A stretch of DNA of 64,000 nucleotides from Lysobacterales bacterium (GTDB lineage Bacteria > Pseudomonadota > Gammaproteobacteria > Xanthomonadales > Xanthomonadaceae): the NCBI GenBank assembly GCA_020442465.1, contig JAGRJY010000157.1, positions 42,576 through 106,575 on the forward strand. Direction: 5' to 3'. Every line of letters starts with the position of its first letter. The first letter of the stretch is position 1. Under the pieces are notes generated by a model that made no database searches, was not told where the DNA came from, and saw only the letters and a program-made list of their open reading frames with translations. Position numbers and translations under genes: made by a program. Of the stretch, positions 60,052 through 64,000 are shown piece by piece.

Positions 60052-62565
60052 GTGAACACTTCCGCGACAGCACGCCGGTTTCCTGGCGACCCGGCGTCGT
60101 TCCGGTTTCGTCATGCGTGGCGCGACTATCAGCAGCGCATCCTGGAAGCCTTCGACCGGCACCTGGATGACGACCATGTGCACGTGGCCGCCGCGCCCGG
60201 CGCCGGCAAGACGGTGCTCGGCATCGAAGCGTTCCGCCGCCTGGGGCGGCCGGCGCTGGTGCTGGCGCCGACCGTGGCGATTCGCGACCAGTGGCTGCAG
60301 CGCCTGCGCGACGATTTTCTCGCCGCGAACACGCTGCCGGATTGGGTCTCCTGCGATCTGCTTGCACCAGGCTGGCTGACCGCGAGTACGTACCAGGGGC
60401 TGTTCGCCGCCACGCGCAAGCACGGCACTGAACGGGTACTCGACGTGCTGCACGGCGCCGAAGTGGGCACCCTGCTGCTCGACGAGGCCCACCACCTGCG
60501 TCAGCAATGGTGGCAATGCCTGATTCGCGTCAAACAGAAGCTGCATGCGCCCCATGTCGTCGCACTCACCGGCACACCGCCGTATGACGTGCCGCAGCAG
60601 GAGTGGAATCGCTACATCCGGCTCTGCGGGCCGATCGACTGCGAAGTCGCGGTGCCCGAGCTGGTCCAGGCCGGCAACCTCTGCCCGCACCAGGATCTGA
60701 TCCACTTCAGCACGCCCACCGATACCGAGCGTGCGGCGCTCGAGGCCTTCGACGCATCGATGCGTCGCTTCCTGACCGAGCTGATGCTGGACGTCGAACT
60801 GGTCGCGCTGCTGAAGACCCATCCCTGGGTGGTGGCCCCGGAACAAAGCGTCGAGGCCTCCGACAGCCAGAGCGACTACCTGTTCGCCCTGTTGCTGTTT
60901 CTCGGCGAGACGGCACCCGAATCGTCGCGACCGCTCTTGCGTCATCTCGATCTGGTCGAGGTGACGCTGCCTGCCGTCGACCTCGACTGGGCCGAGGTGC
61001 TGCTCGACACGCTGCTGTTCGATCGCGACCCGCATGTCGCGGCCGATGCGCCACCGCTGCCCCGGCTGACGCGCCATCTCAGGCAGCTCGGGGCGGTCAA
61101 ATCGCGGCGCGTTTACTTGCGCGCCCCGCCGCATCTGCGGCGCGCCATCGAGAACAGCCACAACAAGTGCGCCAGCATCGCCGAAGTCGTCGAGCAGGAA
61201 TGCCACAGTCGTCCCGCCGCGCTCCGCGCCCTGGTGCTTTGCGACCGCATCGAAGCGGGTGCGTTTCCGCAAGCAGGAGACATCGTTCCGCGCCACGGGC
61301 GACTCGGCGTCGTGCCGGTGTTCGAACACCTGCGCCGGCTGCGCCTGCCCGGCCTGCGGCCGGCCGTACTCACCGGCAGCCTGGTGGTGCTTCCGGCGGA
61401 TGCCGCGGCAGCCCTGGCCGCCCATGGCGACGACGCGGCCACACCGGTCGCATGGCCGCACGGCACCCCGCTGGCGCACGACCCGGGCTTTCATCGCATC
61501 GACGTCGCGCCATCGCAGTCGGGTCTGCTGGTGTCGTCGGTGACGCAACTGTTCGAACGTGGCGAGATCAACCTGCTGGTGGGCACGGCGGCACTGCTCG
61601 GCGAAGGATGGGACGCACCCGCACTCGACACGCTGATTCTCGCCACCACGGTGCGCAGCGCCATGCTCGGCAACCAGATGCGCGGCCGCGCCCTGCGTGC
61701 ACACGCCGAACGGCCGCACAAGATGGCGAACATCTGGCACCTCGCCTGCGTGAGCCCGCAGGGCGGGCGCGGTGCGGCGCCTGGATCCGCGGAGCGCGAC
61801 GACGTCACCCTGCTGGCGCGCCGATTCAGAAGCTTCGCCGGCGTGTCGGCCGACGGCGCATCGATCGAGAACGGCATGGCCCGACTCGGGCTCGACCAGG
61901 ACGCGATCGATCGAGCCGACTGCAGCGCGCTGAACAGCGAGATGATGCGTCGCGCGCTGGATCGGGCCTTGGCCGACAAGGCCTGGCGGGGTGCGCTGCA
62001 CGATCGCAGCCAGCTGCCCCGGCGCATGGTGGTGGAAGTGCAGGTGCCGGTCGGACGCACGTTGACCTCGGCGTGGATCCGGCGCGCCACGCGCTGGGGC
62101 GGTGCACGCTGGTTGGGCTGGTGGCGCGACTGGCTGATCCGTCGCACGCTCACGCGCATGGCCGAGGGCCTGCTCGAAGCGATGCGGGCGCGTGGCCTGG
62201 TCAAGACCTCCCACGCCCGCGTCGACGTGGTCCTCGCTGATGCCGGCGCGCGCTGCCGCTTGCGCCGCGCGGAGCCGGAGGAAGAAGCGCTGTTCGCCGA
62301 GCATCTGCGCGAGATGTTCGACATGCCGGACTCGCCACGCTATCTGCTGCGCTGCCGGCAGACCTACTACGTCGTGCCCGGCGCGCTCGCGCGCCGTCGC
62401 GACGATGCCGACGCCCTACACCAGCAGTTCACGCGACGCTTCGGACCGACCGAGCTGATTTTCGCGCGCCGCGCCGCCGGCCGGGCAGCGCTGCTCAAGG
62501 CCAAGTCCAGGTGGCTGGCGTCGCGATTCACCCAATCCTGCGAAAGCCGCGCCGTGTGGGATTGA
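60052..62565 (+). CDS. SF2 DEAH-box helicase with unusual C-terminal region
   Basis: The 837-residue product has a Walker A site (APGAGKT, Lys53), a DEAH box (LLLDEAHH, 144-147), motif III (LTGTPPYD, about 173-180), and motif V/VI (LVGTAALLGEGWDAPALDTL; NQMRGRALRAH, about 541-551). It resembles the SSL2/ComFA-type helicase core with two RecA domains, but the stretch between them is long (about 300 residues) and the C-terminal 280 residues match no domain I know. It begins with GTG at 60052; no in-frame ATG precedes the Walker site. It is a single gene with no restriction or nuclease partner adjacent, so any defence role is unsupported here. It probably unwinds or translocates on DNA or RNA. 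Confidence 0.87.
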   Translation: MNTSATARRFPGDPASFRFRHAWRDYQQRILEAFDRHLDDDHVHVAAAPGAGKTVLGIEAFRRLGRPALVLAPTVAIRDQWLQRLRDDFLAANTLPDWVSCDLLAPGWLTASTYQGLFAATRKHGTERVLDVLHGAEVGTLLLDEAHHLRQQWWQCLIRVKQKLHAPHVVALTGTPPYDVPQQEWNRYIRLCGPIDCEVAVPELVQAGNLCPHQDLIHFSTPTDTERAALEAFDASMRRFLTELMLDVELVALLKTHPWVVAPEQSVEASDSQSDYLFALLLFLGETAPESSRPLLRHLDLVEVTLPAVDLDWAEVLLDTLLFDRDPHVAADAPPLPRLTRHLRQLGAVKSRRVYLRAPPHLRRAIENSHNKCASIAEVVEQECHSRPAALRALVLCDRIEAGAFPQAGDIVPRHGRLGVVPVFEHLRRLRLPGLRPAVLTGSLVVLPADAAAALAAHGDDAATPVAWPHGTPLAHDPGFHRIDVAPSQSGLLVSSVTQLFERGEINLLVGTAALLGEGWDAPALDTLILATTVRSAMLGNQMRGRALRAHAERPHKMANIWHLACVSPQGGRGAAPGSAERDDVTLLARRFRSFAGVSADGASIENGMARLGLDQDAIDRADCSALNSEMMRRALDRALADKAWRGALHDRSQLPRRMVVEVQVPVGRTLTSAWIRRATRWGGARWLGWWRDWLIRRTLTRMAEGLLEAMRARGLVKTSHARVDVVLADAGARCRLRRAEPEEEALFAEHLREMFDMPDSPRYLLRCRQTYYVVPGALARRRDDADALHQQFTRRFGPTELIFARRAAGRAALLKAKSRWLASRFTQSCESRAVWD

Positions 62566-62595
62566 CCGGTGATGTCGCGGCTTGTGATGCCGTGG

Positions 62596-62665
62596 TTCGC
62601 CATGCACCGTTCGCCATGCACCGTTTGCGATGCCCCATGCACGATGTCCCGTGCACGACGCCCGC
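62596..62665. repeat. Decaying 14-bp tandem repeat downstream of the helicase
   Basis: TTCGCCATGCACCG occurs exactly at 62596 and 62610, then diverged copies follow at 62624, 62638 and 62652 with the same 14-base period. It lies in the 255-base gap between the helicase stop and the convergent TolB-TPR gene. The gap has no other visible feature. Confidence 0.7.
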
Positions 62666-62820
62666 ATCCGCGATGCATGTCGCCGATTCACCGCCGTGCG
62701 CCATGGTCTGGCACGTGCAGCCGGGCCCTGACCACACCGATTCGCGTGCGCGCATCGATCCTGCTGCGTCCGGCGCCGGCCAACCGCCGCCCGGGCTGCT
62801 GACCTCGGCCCCGACTGCGC

Positions 62821-64000
62821 TCAGGAATCGCCCGCGGGCAAGCCTGCCGCGACCAATGCGCGGCTGATCAGATCGCGATGCGCGGGGTCGTGGTACGGGA
62901 AGCTGCGCTCGAACACGCGCACGTTGTAGCCCGGATGCGCGCGCACGGCGTGCTCGACGGCGGCGCGGGCAGGCTCGGGCCTGCCGGCAAGATGCAGGCA
63001 CGCGCCCGCCACGGCGTGGATGTGGAAATGCGCGTTCGGCTCGCGCGTGGCATCCACCGCCCACTGGCATGCCCGGTCGTGGTCGCCCTGGATCGCCAGC
63101 GCCAAGGCACGCGACGATTTCATCGCGAACATCAGCGGGTCATACGGGCTTAGCCGCCGCGCCTGGTCGAGATCCTGAATGGCCTGGTCGGGCAAACCGG
63201 CGTGCACGCGCACGAAGCCGCGCGCGTAGGTGCCCTGTGCGTAGTTGGGGTTCAGTGCCAGGGCCTGATCCAGCGATGCCATCGCGGCGTCGTGCGTCTG
63301 CGCCAGAAACCGCGCGCGGCCGAGCACCCAGTGACCCATGGCATCGCGCGCATCCAGGGCGACGCTCTGTTCGCCCTGCTCGACCGCCGCGCGGATATGC
63401 GCCTCCGCGTCGCCGCCGGCGTCCAGGAACGCGTGCAGATAGTGATTGAACGAGAGACCGGCGCAGGCGCGCGAGAAGTGCGGGTCGATCGTGCGTGCGC
63501 GCAGCAACAGTTCGCGCGCCTGCACCGAGTCTTCCGCGGTGAAACGGTAGCTGTGCCACATCGCGCGATGAAAACAGGCCCAGGCGTCGAGGTCCTGGGT
63601 CGGCAGCAGGCGCGCACGCTGCATCTCGGCGCGTTCGAGCTCGGGCAGCAGGGCGGCCACCACCGCATCGACGATGTCATCCTGCACCACGAACAGATCG
63701 TCCAGCAGACGGTCGAAGCGCTCGGTCCAGATGATCCGCTGGGAGTCGGCTTCGATCAGGTTGACGGTGACGCGCAATCGGCGCTCGTGGTGCTGCGAGC
63801 TGCCGTGGATGAGGTAGCGCACGCCCAACCGGCGTCCGATCTCGGCCACCGGCAGGCGAGCCATCTGCAGGCGCCGCGCCGAGCCGCGCGCCACCACGAA
63901 CAGGCCCGGCATGCGCGAGAGCCGCGCGTTGAGATCGACAGCCAGGCCTTCGACGAAGATGTTGGGCGCGACGGCAGCGCTCAGGCTCTCGAACCCCAGC
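62821..64000 (-). CDS. TolB-like / TPR protein, truncated by window edge
   Basis: The frame continues to the right edge without a start, so this is the C-terminal part of a longer protein. The visible 390 or so residues begin with a TolB-like domain (VAPNIFVEGLAVDLNARLSRMPGLFVVARGS, GVRYLIHGSSQHHERRLRVTVNLIEADSQRIIWTERFDR) followed by at least four TPR repeats (AWACFHRAMWHSYRF, MASLDQALALNPNYAQGTYARGFVRVHAGLP). It resembles adenylate-cyclase-like or winged-helix transcription regulators with TolB and TPR domains; the N-terminal output domain is outside the window. The internal Met at 63912 is not the true start. It is related in layout to the TolB-TPR gene at 36278. Confidence 0.88.
   Translation of the reverse strand, partial: LGFESLSAAVAPNIFVEGLAVDLNARLSRMPGLFVVARGSARRLQMARLPVAEIGRRLGVRYLIHGSSQHHERRLRVTVNLIEADSQRIIWTERFDRLLDDLFVVQDDIVDAVVAALLPELERAEMQRARLLPTQDLDAWACFHRAMWHSYRFTAEDSVQARELLLRARTIDPHFSRACAGLSFNHYLHAFLDAGGDAEAHIRAAVEQGEQSVALDARDAMGHWVLGRARFLAQTHDAAMASLDQALALNPNYAQGTYARGFVRVHAGLPDQAIQDLDQARRLSPYDPLMFAMKSSRALALAIQGDHDRACQWAVDATREPNAHFHIHAVAGACLHLAGRPEPARAAVEHAVRAHPGYNVRVFERSFPYHDPAHRDLISRALVAAGLPAGDS

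Noticed and set aside
60052..62304. Antisense frame of more than 700 codons opposite the helicase
   Set aside because: The plus-strand frame has intact helicase motifs; the antisense translation has none and shows the usual Gln/Arg/His bias of shadow frames.
60052..62820. A defence island around the SF2 helicase
   Set aside because: Neighbouring genes (deacetylase, TolB-TPR protein) are ordinary and no nuclease, methylase, toxin or integrase is present.

Overview
The window is GC-rich, densely coded bacterial chromosome with no rRNA, tRNA, phage or plasmid genes. Gene content (ECF sigma/anti-sigma pairs, several c-di-GMP proteins, TolB-TPR proteins, RimK with a desuccinylase, DUF1615, DUF2239-MATE, large secreted beta-rich proteins ending in a Phe-x-x-Gly-Phe-Glu motif, GTAG-headed palindromic repeats) suggests a free-living gammaproteobacterium of the Lysobacterales (Xanthomonadales), perhaps near Rhodanobacteraceae or Dokdonella. 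That placement is inference from gene families, not a measured phylogeny.

Layout. 0-5 kb: three secreted proteins. 5.2-6.2 kb: an intergenic array of seven 148-bp units, each carrying two different 23-bp palindromes. 6.2-12 kb, minus strand: a DUF1993 protein, a receiver-EAL phosphodiesterase and a very large beta-propeller/c-type-cytochrome protein. 12-17 kb: a glycine-zipper lipoprotein and a small protein, each preceded by the same 20-bp sigma-54-like motif; a rhomboid protease; a reaction-centre-type dihaem cytochrome; and a translationally coupled membrane protein / ECF sigma / anti-sigma operon. 17-21 kb: a hybrid histidine kinase with HPt domain followed by a receiver-GGDEF cyclase. 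21-28.5 kb: GFA protein, membrane protein, SRPBCC protein, PQQ-type sugar dehydrogenase, a lamin-tail-domain protein, a DUF1615 lipoprotein and a CLC antiporter. 28.5-34.6 kb: TPR-GGDEF cyclase, TagF-like transferase, cupin, and a DUF2239-MATE operon behind a promoter framed by two ACCCGGGT palindromes. 34.6-42.8 kb: glutathione reductase, TolB-TPR protein, an SDR-DoxX/DUF2269 operon, a methyltransferase-like membrane protein, and rimK with a desuccinylase-like gene. 42.9-57.4 kb: two large parallel-beta-helix-type secreted proteins, an HTH-DUF805 fusion, the second palindrome array (five units, opposite orientation), a fatty-acid desaturase, a coupled DUF3592 gene pair, tandem Sel1-like paralogues, and a receiver-GGDEF-EAL protein whose two output domains are both degenerate. 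57.4-64 kb: small secreted protein, RelA/SpoT-type HD hydrolase, polysaccharide deacetylase, an unusual SF2 helicase, and a TolB-TPR gene running off the right edge.

Themes. c-di-GMP turnover recurs: one apparently active phosphodiesterase, two apparently active cyclases with inhibitory RxxD sites, and one degenerate candidate effector. Secretion of large beta-rich proteins recurs, four of them sharing the C-terminal GFE motif. The observations most likely to be new are that C-terminal motif, the paired palindrome arrays, the twin sigma-54-like sites and the ACCCGGGT operator pair.
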